In this document: positions 37,801-44,872 of the stretch, piece by piece
Layout: each line of letters starts with the position of its first letter
Position numbering within the stretch: position 1 is the stretch's first letter
NCBI RefSeq assembly: GCF_900155475.1
Contig: NZ_FXAM01000003.1
Span: forward strand, 124,001 to 188,000
Reading direction: 5' to 3'
Source: Methylomagnum ishizawai
Lineage (GTDB): Bacteria > Pseudomonadota > Gammaproteobacteria > Methylococcales > Methylococcaceae
DNA length: 64,000 bases
The notes under the pieces: generated by a model
The model's input: the letters and a program-made list of their open reading frames with translations, nothing else
Database searches by the model: none
What the model was told of the DNA's origin: nothing
Program-made: the position numbers and the translations under genes

Positions 37801-37866
37801 ACTTCGACCAATTACTGGGTGGATGTGGTGTTCACCCGGACGCTGGCCAGCAAGCAGGGCCGGTGA
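31837..37866 (+). CDS. Giant secreted WD40 / deacetylase-like / Ig / DUF4082 multidomain protein
   Basis: This 2009-aa protein starts with a signal peptide (about residues 15-36). Visible modules, in order, are as follows. WD40 repeats make a first propeller (about 54-390) and, after an Ala/Pro linker (390-450), a second (about 452-735). A GAT-like alpha/beta domain (about 770-990) contains GPLLIITPDPP and YDVAILGPM. A NodB/deacetylase-like domain follows (about 1040-1285), with VVMTGDDHANGG, FEVGLHVNT and QRHHCIAWSDW. Next come a Big_5-like Ig domain (1378-1488), a DUF4082-like domain (1496-1656), two He_PIG-like Ig domains (1662-1838) and a second DUF4082-like domain (1841-2001). There is no sortase or PEP-CTERM tail. 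It may modify or anchor the extracellular glycan; that role is inferred from position. Confidence 0.85.
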   Translation: MSRTSSKPRGGRSGLTWAMAWGLAALISYSHATGQAPSIPDASGLNQALAARHDLTLTAASPDGRWLASVRPDGWVELHDLATDQTPATLLGRAGARVTGLAYSPDGATLAGGLDDGHILLWDPATGQERRVLPAGQGGTIELLSFSPGGRLIASSAQDHLIKLWNTPTGTLNHVLSGHAGAALSTLAFEADGHTLVSSGGNQIKRWDAVSGQEIAVASGLAALPGNVDTRPGGGVAGIAQNGQIGLWQFDGGGLQPRPGLLPEQEGVEQHAVAFSADGAHVAGIGADNRVRIWDSANGALRQTLAAGAGVHFTAAAFDPGGGVLALGADNQTLTLWDIGTGALVAAPIPTGDTLATLAYTAGGAELIGQGQSGRIAVWSLPNGAPRYAAQGAAPVAGGAWNMAAASTANPVGPAPSNAAATARAATQTAPAAGIPALANPNRKPGKFSKKAQWKGITALTINRDGSLLGATGRGGTLRILGSDGKRRWTLRGHHGQNVTGAAFLPDGKRVVSIGRDSEATIWDTTSGRTTAVLRGAEQAPRAVATAPDGHIAVAGEDTRILYYNGQGKLERILKGHRDFVNSLAFSPDGRILASGSADTALILWSADTGQALRTLPCGAEINALAFSPDGKQVAVGTADGLVGLWETGGRLVRVFSGHSAAVRSVAFSRNGQRLASGGEDAKVAIWSLPDGKLRKVLAETSPVNGLAFGQGRHLFTGGEDDRLDDWDTDSGGKFKTSQAEPRAALIWLGRVLDWLVPPAEAAIPAAPGGPLLIITPDPPANPARVSPDFSAYYTEILRAEGLNEFAVSPMGSVNAALLAAYDVAILGPMALTAAQATLLDTWVNDGGNLIAMRPDPLLAGLLGITPAGTGLADGYLLVNYGQLPGNGIGNDGQPMQFHGTADPYTPTAGTGTVGVARLYSDFSTPTAYSAITLRGGIGAGGGLAAAFGYDLATAIVYSRQGNPAWAVQERDGLSPIRSDDKFYGNASFDFQADWVDLLREVAVPQADEQQRLLVNLILAMNQAKKPLPRFWYLPFGKKAAVVMTGDDHANGGTAGRFDQFISLSPQGCNLDNWECVRGTSYLYPDSPLTGAQASAYAAQGFEVGLHVNTNCADFTPATLEAFYVQQLAAFQTRYPGIVPLTQRHHCIAWSDWTTGATVQVNHGIRLDTSYYFWPPMWVQDRPGFFTASATPMRFAAPNGGLIDNYLAVSQMTDESGQTYPFTINTLLDRAIGPEEDYGAYTLNAHTDTAIETESTTAVASAQTRGIPVVTSAQMLGWLDGKNGAAFTAPSWNATSGQLTFGVALPGLDAQGKQPANGLQAMLPLHFAGQTLAGLTKAGAAVAYSVRPVHGVEYALFTVATGATRPTDFNTYVARYTADTTPPQTGQLSPAAGGTAKQTAVVSVAFNEAMDPASINASSFRLRDGNGAAVAARPRYSAYTRTASLTPTAPLVAATNYTATLSGTGTTPATDLAGNPLGADRVWSFTTETAPCAAQPCSLWDATTRPGIASINDPNPVELGVQFKSDANGWITGLRFYKGAGNTGTHIGSLWSGGGQLLARANFANETASGWQQVDFANPVAVTAGTTYVASYHAPNGFYAGDNNFFTASGVDNPPLHAPTNAAVQPGNGVYAYGTTPVFPSDSYQATNYWVDVVFSNPVPGPPTITTTNLGPATVGLAYTASLVASGGLPPYAWSISAGALPTGITLDSATGKLTGLPTMVGTASFTVRVVDATGTVANRAFSLMAQPGPLNILTGSLPDATVGAAYAATLTAAGGSPPYTWSLATGSGLPAGLSLDSGSGVIGGVPGTAGTYSFTVRVTAAESSATRTLGIKVGATPSSFSIWPATAVPGRVDSGPDRPVELGVKFKSDVAGAISGIRFYKAAANTGPHVAHLWNGGNGNRLATASFAHETASGWQQADFATPVAIAANTVYVASYHTGTGHYSEDINYFQAGGVDAPPLHALRNGASGPDGVFVYGNGGVFPNRAATSTNYWVDVVFTRTLASKQGR

Positions 37867-37978
37867 TGGTGGCGGGTCAGCCGGCGGCGCTTGGCCATCG
37901 GTATCCCCGCATGCATAGCGGAAACGCGCCGGGCGGACGGGCATGGACTCGAAGCCTCCAACAACCAGAGGAACAACG

Positions 37979-40900
37979 ATGATGGAAAGATCGAACACCA
38001 GGGGGGAAGGCCGGCTGCCGGGCCGGGCCGGAGCCGTGCGGCTTGGGCTGTTGTGCTATGCCCTGGCCGGGCCGGGGAGCGGAGCCTGGGCGGCCTGTAC
38101 CGGCAATCCCGTCGCCGTGGAGAATTGCCTGTCCGGCGCTTCGGGCTGGGATATCGACGGGGCGGGCGACGATTCGATCCAGGGTTTCGCCGACAATATC
38201 AGCGTGAACCTGGGCGGGACGGTCAATTTCAAGGTCAAGACCGCCGCCCGCGCCTACCGCCTGGATATCTACCGCATGGGGTATTACCAAGGGAACGGGG
38301 CGCGGCGGGTCGCGACGTTGCGGCCTCCGGCCGGCCGCCTTCCGCAAACCCAGCCCCCCTGCCTCACCGAGGTCGGCACCGGGCTGTACGATTGCGGCAA
38401 CTGGGCGGTTTCCGCCACCTGGACCGTGCCCGCCAGCGCCGTTTCCGGCATTTATTTCGCCAAGCTGGTCAGCGAGGACGCGACCACGCCCGGTGCCAGC
38501 CATATCTTCTTCATCGTGCGCGACGACGCCCGCCACGCCGATATCCTGTTCCAGGCTTCCGACACCACCTGGCAAGCCTATAACGACAGCATCAACGGCC
38601 AGAACCTCTACACCGACACCCGTTGCGGGCAATGGGTCGCCTCTTGCCGCGCCTACAAGGTGAGCTATAACCGGCCTTTCCATACCCGCGTGTTCGAATC
38701 CAACGATTGGGTATTCAACGCCGAATACCCGATGGTGCGCTGGCTGGAGGCCAACGGCTACGACGTGGCCTATTCCACCGACACCGACACCGACCGCAAC
38801 GGCGGCCTGATCCTGAACCACAAGGTTTGGATGTCCAACGGCCACGACGAATATTGGTCCGCCGGGCAGAAAACCAACGTCGAAGCCGCCCGCGACGCCG
38901 GGGTCCATCTGGCGTTCTTCAGCGGCAATACCTTGTTCTGGAAAACCCGCTGGGAGAACAGCCTCGACGCCAGCGGCACGCCCTACCGCACCCTGGTCTG
39001 CTACAAGGAAACCTATGGCGACATCACCGATCCCAAGGATTCCCCGGCCGGCGGTTTCGTCTGGACCGGCACCTGGCGCGACCCCAGTTCCAGCCCGCCC
39101 GCCGACGGGGGCGAACCGGAGAACGAGGTCAAGGGCAATATCTTCCGCCTCAACGCCGGCAACTACGCCATCAGCGTGCCCGCCGCCGAGGGCAAGCTGC
39201 GGTTCTGGCGCGGCACCCATGTCGCGACCCAGACCAGCGGCGCGATGGCCCTGGCCCCCGGCAGCCTGGGGGCCGAGATCGATGTGCCCGAAGACAACGG
39301 CGTCCAGCCGCCGGGCCTGGTCCGGCTGTCCGCCAACCCCATCACCGACGGTTCCAACTTCCTGCTCGATTACGGCGTGACCTACGGTGGCGGCACCACC
39401 ACCCACGCCATGACCTTGTACCGCGCCCCCAGCGGCGCCCTGGTGTTTTCCAGCGGCACCTACCAGTGGTCCTGGGGCTTGGACAACCACCACGACAATA
39501 CCGCCCTGGGTGCCACCACCCATGCCGCGATGCAGCAAGCCACGGTGAACCTGTTGGCGGACATGGGGGCGCAACCGGCCAACCTACAGGCGGGACTCGC
39601 GGCAGCCACCGCCTCGACCGACCATACCGCGCCCAGTTCGGCCATCACCGCCCCGGCCAACGGGACGAACGTCGCCAGTGGCGGCACCGTCACCATTTCC
39701 GGCACGGCGACCGACAGCGGCGGCGGCGTGGTGGGCGGGGTCGAGGTTTCGACCGATGGCGGCGCGACTTGGCATCCCGCCAGCGGGCGCGGTAGCTGGA
39801 GCTACGCCTGGACCGCCACCGGCAGTGGCGCCCACAGCCTCCGCAGCCGCGCCGTGGACGACAGCGGCAACCTGGAAACCCCCGCGGCGGGCGTCGGCGT
39901 AACCGTGGGCGGTGGCGGCGGCACACCGACCTGTCCCTGTACGATCTGGCCCGGCACCGCCGTGCCCGGCGTCGCCGCCGATAGCGATGCCGCCGCCGTC
40001 GAACTCGGCGTGAAATTCACGGCGGACGTGGATGGCGTTATCACCGGCATCCGCTTCTATAAAGGCACGGGCAACACCGGCACCCATGTTGGCAAGCTGT
40101 GGAGCGGCGGCGGCACTTTGTTGGCCTCCGCCACCTTCGGTGCGGAAACCGCCTCCGGTTGGCAACAAGCCAACTTCGTCACGCCGGTGGCGATCACGGC
40201 GGGTATGACCTATGTCGCCGCCTATTTCGCGCCCAACGGCCATTACGCCGCCGACGCAGGCTATTTCGCCAGTTCCGGTCGCGACAACAACCCCTTGCAC
40301 GCTTTGAGCGGCACGACCGCGGGCGGCAACGGCGTATACACCTATGGCGCGGCCGGGGGCTTCCCCAGCAGCAGCTACGCCTCGACCAATTATTGGGTGG
40401 ACGTGGTGTTCACGCCCGGCCCAGCGCCGTTATCCATCGGCACCGCCAGCCTGCCCAATGGCACCACCGGGACGGCCTATTCGGCCACGTTGACGGCCAG
40501 CGGCGGCACCGCGCCCTATACCTGGTCTCTTGCCGGTGGCGCGTTGCCGCCCGGCCTCGCGCTCTCCGGCGGCGGCGCGATCTCCGGCACGCCCACCACG
40601 GCGGGCGGCTACGGCTTCACGGTGAAGGCCACCGACAGCCGTTCCTTAAGCGCGAGTCAACCCCTCAGTATCACCGTCGCCGCCCCGGCGGCGAACACCA
40701 GCTTGTTCGGGGCGGCGGTGCCGGGCGTGGCCGATGACGGCCCCGACAGCGCCGTGGAATTGGGCGTGCGCTTCAAATCCGATAGCGCGGGCCGGATCAC
40801 CGGCCTCCGCTTCTACAAAGCCGCCACCAATACCGGCACCCATACCGCCCACCTCTGGTCTGGCAGTGGCGCCTTGCTGGCTTCGGCCACCTTCAGCGGA

Positions 40901-41176
40901 GAAACCGCCTCCGGCTGGCAGACGGTGAATTTCGCCGCCCCCGTGGCCATTGCGGCCAATACGGTTTATGTGGCCTCCTACCATACCAATACCGGCCACT
41001 ATAGCGCCGACCAGGGTTATTTCGCCAACCAGGGCCAGGATAGTCCGCCCCTGCACGCGCCCGCGAGTACGATATCCGCAGGCAATGGCGTCTACGCCTA
41101 TACCACGACCCGCAAATTCCCCAACCTCACCTGGAATAATACCAACTATTGGGTGGACATCATTTTCATCCCTTGA
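37979..41176 (+). CDS. Secreted N,N-dimethylformamidase-like protein with Ig and DUF4082 modules
   Basis: This 1065-aa protein has a signal peptide cleaved near AWA-A (about residue 38). Residues about 40-540 resemble the large (beta) subunit domain of N,N-dimethylformamidase: AYRLDIYRMGYYQGNGARRV, then VFNAEYPMVRWLEANGYDV, SNGHDEYWSAGQ, FFSGNTLFWKTRWE and YQWSWGLDN. An Ig-like domain (about 548-650) follows. Then come a DUF4082-like domain (654-811), a He_PIG-like domain (815-901) and a second DUF4082-like domain (906-1065). The DUF4082 and He_PIG modules closely resemble those of the preceding giant gene, 112 bases upstream. The start has AGAGGAA five bases before the ATG. Amidase activity is unproven; a glycan or matrix role is inferred. 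Confidence 0.83.
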   Translation: MMERSNTRGEGRLPGRAGAVRLGLLCYALAGPGSGAWAACTGNPVAVENCLSGASGWDIDGAGDDSIQGFADNISVNLGGTVNFKVKTAARAYRLDIYRMGYYQGNGARRVATLRPPAGRLPQTQPPCLTEVGTGLYDCGNWAVSATWTVPASAVSGIYFAKLVSEDATTPGASHIFFIVRDDARHADILFQASDTTWQAYNDSINGQNLYTDTRCGQWVASCRAYKVSYNRPFHTRVFESNDWVFNAEYPMVRWLEANGYDVAYSTDTDTDRNGGLILNHKVWMSNGHDEYWSAGQKTNVEAARDAGVHLAFFSGNTLFWKTRWENSLDASGTPYRTLVCYKETYGDITDPKDSPAGGFVWTGTWRDPSSSPPADGGEPENEVKGNIFRLNAGNYAISVPAAEGKLRFWRGTHVATQTSGAMALAPGSLGAEIDVPEDNGVQPPGLVRLSANPITDGSNFLLDYGVTYGGGTTTHAMTLYRAPSGALVFSSGTYQWSWGLDNHHDNTALGATTHAAMQQATVNLLADMGAQPANLQAGLAAATASTDHTAPSSAITAPANGTNVASGGTVTISGTATDSGGGVVGGVEVSTDGGATWHPASGRGSWSYAWTATGSGAHSLRSRAVDDSGNLETPAAGVGVTVGGGGGTPTCPCTIWPGTAVPGVAADSDAAAVELGVKFTADVDGVITGIRFYKGTGNTGTHVGKLWSGGGTLLASATFGAETASGWQQANFVTPVAITAGMTYVAAYFAPNGHYAADAGYFASSGRDNNPLHALSGTTAGGNGVYTYGAAGGFPSSSYASTNYWVDVVFTPGPAPLSIGTASLPNGTTGTAYSATLTASGGTAPYTWSLAGGALPPGLALSGGGAISGTPTTAGGYGFTVKATDSRSLSASQPLSITVAAPAANTSLFGAAVPGVADDGPDSAVELGVRFKSDSAGRITGLRFYKAATNTGTHTAHLWSGSGALLASATFSGETASGWQTVNFAAPVAIAANTVYVASYHTNTGHYSADQGYFANQGQDSPPLHAPASTISAGNGVYAYTTTRKFPNLTWNNTNYWVDIIFIP

Positions 41177-41199
41177 ATAATAACCCCTGGATAAAAACC

Positions 41200-41739
41200 A
41201 TGATAAGTGATAACGTTAAACTAGAAATCGGCGTCAGCATACCCCAACCAGACCTCGTCAATCTCTACGGTTGCGAAATCGGCAAGAATACCAAGATCGG
41301 CACTTTCGTAGAAATCCAGAAAGGGGCCAGCATCGGTGCTTATTGCAAGATATCCAGCCATAGTTTCATCTGCGAGGGCGTGGCTATCGAGGATGGGGTT
41401 TTCATCGGCCATGGCGTGATGTTCATCAATGATGTCTACCCCAAAGCGGTGAACGAGCATGGGGAGTTATTGACCGAGGCCGAATGGCAAGTCGTCCCCA
41501 CCCGGATCAAAACCCGGGTTTCGATAGGCAGCAACGCCACGATACTTTGCGGCATCACCATCGGCGAAGGCGCATTGATCGGGGCCGGGGCGGTAGTGAC
41601 CCGCGATGTGCCGCCTTATAAGATCGTGGCCGGGGTGCCCGCCGAAATCATCGGAGATGTGCGGGAAAAAAACCGTATGGGGATCGGCAAGGATAGTATT
41701 AAATCAGGGGGGTTCCGTATCAGCGACCGGCAGCCTTAA
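41200..41739 (+). CDS. Left-handed beta-helix acyltransferase (WbpD/WlbB-like)
   Basis: This 179-aa hexapeptide-repeat protein would transfer an acetyl group to an amino sugar nucleotide. Repeats such as IGKNTKIGTFVEIQKGASIGAYCKI and VSIGSNATILCGITIGEGALIGAGAVV form the helix. The VFIGHGVMFINDVYP loop carries the conserved His/Asn of WbpD-like N-acetyltransferases. The position before a Gfo/Idh dehydrogenase and a DegT aminotransferase fits making a 3-acetamido sugar. The start lies 24 bases after the preceding stop, with no strong ribosome site. Confidence 0.85.
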   Translation: MISDNVKLEIGVSIPQPDLVNLYGCEIGKNTKIGTFVEIQKGASIGAYCKISSHSFICEGVAIEDGVFIGHGVMFINDVYPKAVNEHGELLTEAEWQVVPTRIKTRVSIGSNATILCGITIGEGALIGAGAVVTRDVPPYKIVAGVPAEIIGDVREKNRMGIGKDSIKSGGFRISDRQP

Positions 41740-41753
41740 ACCTATTCAACCAA

Positions 41754-41788
41754 GCTAGGGTGGGCATGGAATAACTGCCAACCCTAGC
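41754..41788. repeat. Intergenic hairpin, TAGGGTGGGC family
   Basis: GCTAGGGTGGGCA and TGCCAACCCTAGC form 13-bp arms with one mismatch around a 9-base loop. The arm sequence resembles the hairpins at 22052 and 50717. It lies between the acetyltransferase and dehydrogenase genes and may be a small dispersed repeat rather than a terminator, since no T run follows on either strand. Confidence 0.5.
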
Positions 41789-41821
41789 AATCACTGACGA
41801 TGGCAAACGCATCGTTCGAAA

Positions 41822-41841
41822 GCGCTGAGCAGGTTCAGCGC
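41822..41841. repeat. Second intergenic hairpin next to the TAGGGTGGGC element
   Basis: GCGCTGA, loop GCAGGT and TCAGCGC form a perfect 7-bp stem, followed by ATCCTACC. It lies 33 bases after the 41754 hairpin. Both could belong to one compound palindromic element of about 100 bp. Confidence 0.4.
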
Positions 41842-41902
41842 ATCCTACCGGGATATCCTTTTCTGGAAATTGCCTAACCATCACAAAGGAGCTGTGATAA
41901 AG

Positions 41903-42931
41903 ATGAGCATCAAGATAGGCATTATCGGCTATGGCTATTGGGGACCGAACCTGGTCCGCAACTTCTCGGAAACCCCGGAATTCAAAGTCACCTGGATCAG
42001 CGATATCAATCCCAAACGGCTGGCCCTGGCCGCAGCCCGTTATCCCGCCATCAAAACTAGCGCCGACGGCCAAACCCTGTTCGACGATCCTAATCTCGAC
42101 GCCGTGGCGATAGCGACCCCGGTATCCGCCCATTTCGAGCTGGCTTTGCGGGCTTTGCGGGCTGGAAAACATGTCTTCATCGAAAAACCCCTTACCGAAA
42201 CCGTGGAACAGGCCGAGCGCCTGATCGAGGAAGCCCGGAAACGCAACCTGATTCTACAAGTAGACCATACCTTCATCTATACCGGGGCGGTGCGGAAAAT
42301 CCGCGATTTGGTGCGCGAGGGGGTATTGGGCGATCTTTATTATTATGATTCGGTACGGATCAACCTCGGCCTGTTCCAGCCCGATATTAGCGTGCTATGG
42401 GATTTAGCGGTGCATGATTTGTCGATCATGGATTATGTGTTCCCGGCGGCCCCGGTCGCGGTCTCGGCCACCGGCATCAACCATGTCGAGGGCCAGCCGG
42501 CCAATATCGCTTTCCTGACCGTGTTTTTCGAAAACAGCGCCATCGCCCATTTGCATGTGAATTGGCTGGCCCCGGTGAAAATGCGGCGGACCTTGATCGG
42601 CGGCAGCCGCCGGATGGTGGTGTACGACGATTTGGAGCCCAGCGAGAAAATCAAGGTTTACGATAAAGGAATCACCCTGAACGGTACCAATGGCAATAAG
42701 GAGAATATCTATCAAGCCCTGATCGATTACCGCTCCGGCGATATGTGGGCGCCCCGGCTGGAAATCGCCGAAGCCCTGCGGGTGGAGGCGCAAGGCTTCG
42801 GACACTCGATCAACCAGGGCGAAGCCTCGCCCAGCGACGGGGCAGCGGGCCTGAGGGTGGTCCGCATCCTCGAAGCCGCCACCCGTTCGCTGCGCGAGCG
42901 CGGCAATCCCGTCGAACTGGCCCGGAGCTAA
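41903..42931 (+). CDS. Gfo/Idh/MocA-family sugar-nucleotide dehydrogenase
   Basis: This 342-aa NAD(P)-dependent oxidoreductase opens with the Rossmann motif IKIGIIGYGYWGPNLVRNF. It has the family EKPLTETVEQAE motif near residue 97 and the later LWDLAVHDLSIMDYV segment with the catalytic Asp/His region. In sugar-nucleotide pathways such enzymes (for example WlbA/WbpB) oxidise the C3 hydroxyl so that the next enzyme can aminate it. The adjacent DegT aminotransferase, four bases downstream, supports that reading. AAGGAG lies 11 bases before the ATG. Substrate not determined. Confidence 0.88.
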   Translation: MSIKIGIIGYGYWGPNLVRNFSETPEFKVTWISDINPKRLALAAARYPAIKTSADGQTLFDDPNLDAVAIATPVSAHFELALRALRAGKHVFIEKPLTETVEQAERLIEEARKRNLILQVDHTFIYTGAVRKIRDLVREGVLGDLYYYDSVRINLGLFQPDISVLWDLAVHDLSIMDYVFPAAPVAVSATGINHVEGQPANIAFLTVFFENSAIAHLHVNWLAPVKMRRTLIGGSRRMVVYDDLEPSEKIKVYDKGITLNGTNGNKENIYQALIDYRSGDMWAPRLEIAEALRVEAQGFGHSINQGEASPSDGAAGLRVVRILEAATRSLRERGNPVELARS

Positions 42932-42935
42932 GCCC

Positions 42936-44039
42936 ATGATTCCCTTCCTCGACCTGAAAACCCAATACCACAGCATCCAAAACGACATCCAAGCCGCCGT
43001 GCTGGCGACCCTGGATAGCGCCCAATACACCCTGGGCCGGGACGTGGCCTGCTTCGAGGAGGAATTCGCCGCCTATTGCGGGGCGACCTTCGGCGTGGCA
43101 GTGAATTCCGGGACCAGCGCCCTGCACCTGGCCTTGTTGGCGGCGGGGGTCGGCCCTGGCGACGAGGTCGTCACCGTGGCTTGCACCTTCGTCGCCACCG
43201 TCGCCGCCATCGAATACGCGGGCGCGACCCCGGTGTTCGTGGACGTGGACCCCCTCACCCAGAACATGGACCCCCAACGGATCGAAGCCGTCCTCACCGA
43301 TAGCACCAAGGCCATCCTCCCGGTGCATCTCCATGGCCAACCCGCCGATATGGACCCGATCCTGGCCATCGCCCGCCGCCGGGGCCTGGTGGTGATCGAG
43401 GACGCGGCCCAGGCCCACGGGGCCGAGTACAAGGGTCGCCGGGTCGGTGCCCTCGGCGACCTGGGTTGCTTCAGCTTCTATCCCGGCAAGAACCTGGGCG
43501 CTTATGGCGAGGCCGGGATGGTGGTCACCGACAACGAGGACTACGCCCAAACCCTGAGGATGCTGCGCGACTGGGGCCAGGAGCACAAATACCGCCATGT
43601 CATCAAGGGGTTCAATTACCGGATGGAGGGTCTCCAGGGCGCGGTGCTGCGGGTGAAACTGCGCCATCTGGACGATTGGACGGCGGCGCGGCGGCAATGG
43701 GCGGCGCTGTACGGCCAATGGCTGGGCGATTGCCCGGTCGAAACCCCGGCGCTCACGCCCTGGGGCCGCTCGGTCCACCACGTCTACGCCATCCGCAGCC
43801 CCAGGCGCGATAAGCTGCTGAAAGCCCTGCAACAGCGCGAAATACAGACCGGCATCCATTACCCGGTGCCGGTGCATCTGCAACCGGCTTATTCCAATCT
43901 CGGCTATCAAGCCGGGGACTTGCCGACGACCGAGCGCATCGCCCAGGAAACCCTGTCCCTGCCGATGTTCCCGGAACTGGGGACGGCGCGGGTCGAGGCG
44001 GTGGCGGCGGCGGTGTGGGAGGCCCTGGCCCATGGCTAG
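42936..44039 (+). CDS. DegT/DnrJ/EryC1-family sugar aminotransferase
   Basis: This 367-aa PLP enzyme would aminate a keto-sugar nucleotide. The N-terminus IPFLDLKTQY, the NSGTSALHLAL pocket, DVDPLTQNMDP, EDAAQAHGAEY and the PLP lysine Lys185 in SFYPGKNLGAYGEAGMV are all present. KYRHVIKGFNYRMEGLQGAVL and GIHYPVPVHLQPAY complete the family pattern. It resembles WbpE/WlbC and FdtB-type enzymes. It is four bases after the dehydrogenase and its stop overlaps the next acyltransferase start by eight bases, so the three are coupled. Confidence 0.92.
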   Translation: MIPFLDLKTQYHSIQNDIQAAVLATLDSAQYTLGRDVACFEEEFAAYCGATFGVAVNSGTSALHLALLAAGVGPGDEVVTVACTFVATVAAIEYAGATPVFVDVDPLTQNMDPQRIEAVLTDSTKAILPVHLHGQPADMDPILAIARRRGLVVIEDAAQAHGAEYKGRRVGALGDLGCFSFYPGKNLGAYGEAGMVVTDNEDYAQTLRMLRDWGQEHKYRHVIKGFNYRMEGLQGAVLRVKLRHLDDWTAARRQWAALYGQWLGDCPVETPALTPWGRSVHHVYAIRSPRRDKLLKALQQREIQTGIHYPVPVHLQPAYSNLGYQAGDLPTTERIAQETLSLPMFPELGTARVEAVAAAVWEALAHG

Positions 44040-44739
44040 CGGCACCGCCCGGATCATCAAAGCCGTGCATGGCCTGAGGGAAAACCTACCCGATCCCGCC
44101 TATGTCGCGGCCTTGGCCGAAGATTTGCGGGCCGGTCATAGCCGCGAAGCCTTGTTGGAACTCTATGGCCGCTTCGCCTACGGCTACGGCGGTTTCGATG
44201 TATTGATGCGGCGGGTGTTCTGGCGGGCGCTGGCCCTGGATTGCGGCGACAACCTGCGGGTGGAACCGGGCGTGGGTTTCAAGCACATCGAAACCTTCGA
44301 GATCGGCGAGGGCGTGTTCATCGGTGCCCAAGCCTATCTGCAAGGCCGCTGCGATGGCCGTTGCCGGATCGGCGACCAAGTGTGGATCGGCCCGCAAAGC
44401 TATTTCGACGCCCGCGACCTCGTGCTGGAAGACCATGTGGGCTGGGGACCGGGCGCGAAGGTGCTGGGTTCGGCCCATACCGGCCTGCCGTTGGACATCC
44501 CGGTGATCCAGACCGACTTGGAAATCAAGCCGGTGCGGGTGGAAGCCTGGGCCGATATCGGCACCAATGCCTGTTTGCTGCCCGGCGTCACGGTCGGGCA
44601 GGGGGCCATCGTCGGGGCCGGCGCGGTGGTGAAGCGCGACGTACCACCCTTCGCCAAGGTGGCGGGCGTCCCGGCCAGGGTTATCGGCTGGCGCGACGGA
44701 GAAAACGGCGGAAACCCCATGGACAATCCGGCGGAATAA
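44032..44739 (+). CDS. Hexapeptide-repeat acyltransferase of the amino-sugar set
   Basis: This 235-aa protein has a helical N-terminal cap (about 70 residues). A left-handed beta-helix follows with FEIGEGVFIGAQAYLQGRC, CRIGDQVWIGPQSYFDA, WADIGTNACLLPGVTVGQGAIVGAGAVVKRDVPPFAKVAGVPARV. The loop KVLGSAHTGLPLDIPVIQTDLEIKP carries a likely catalytic His. It overlaps the aminotransferase gene by eight bases and probably acetylates the amine that enzyme makes. A second acyltransferase (41200) encoded three genes earlier could do the same, so the division of labour is open. Confidence 0.85.
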   Translation: MASGTARIIKAVHGLRENLPDPAYVAALAEDLRAGHSREALLELYGRFAYGYGGFDVLMRRVFWRALALDCGDNLRVEPGVGFKHIETFEIGEGVFIGAQAYLQGRCDGRCRIGDQVWIGPQSYFDARDLVLEDHVGWGPGAKVLGSAHTGLPLDIPVIQTDLEIKPVRVEAWADIGTNACLLPGVTVGQGAIVGAGAVVKRDVPPFAKVAGVPARVIGWRDGENGGNPMDNPAE

Positions 44740-44872
44740 CCCACACCGCCACTCCACCGGCCCCCAAGCCCCGCTTGTCGAGAGGCGAAAGCCCTTTTCC
44801 AAGCCAAGCTTGGGATATAACGCACAACGCAGTTTGAAGCTGCGGCATCGAGTTTAATTTGAAGGTTTCAAA

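Noticed and set aside
31837-41176. One frameshifted giant gene instead of two
   Set aside because: The second gene has its own ribosome site, start and signal peptide after a 112-bp gap, and both frames are intact.
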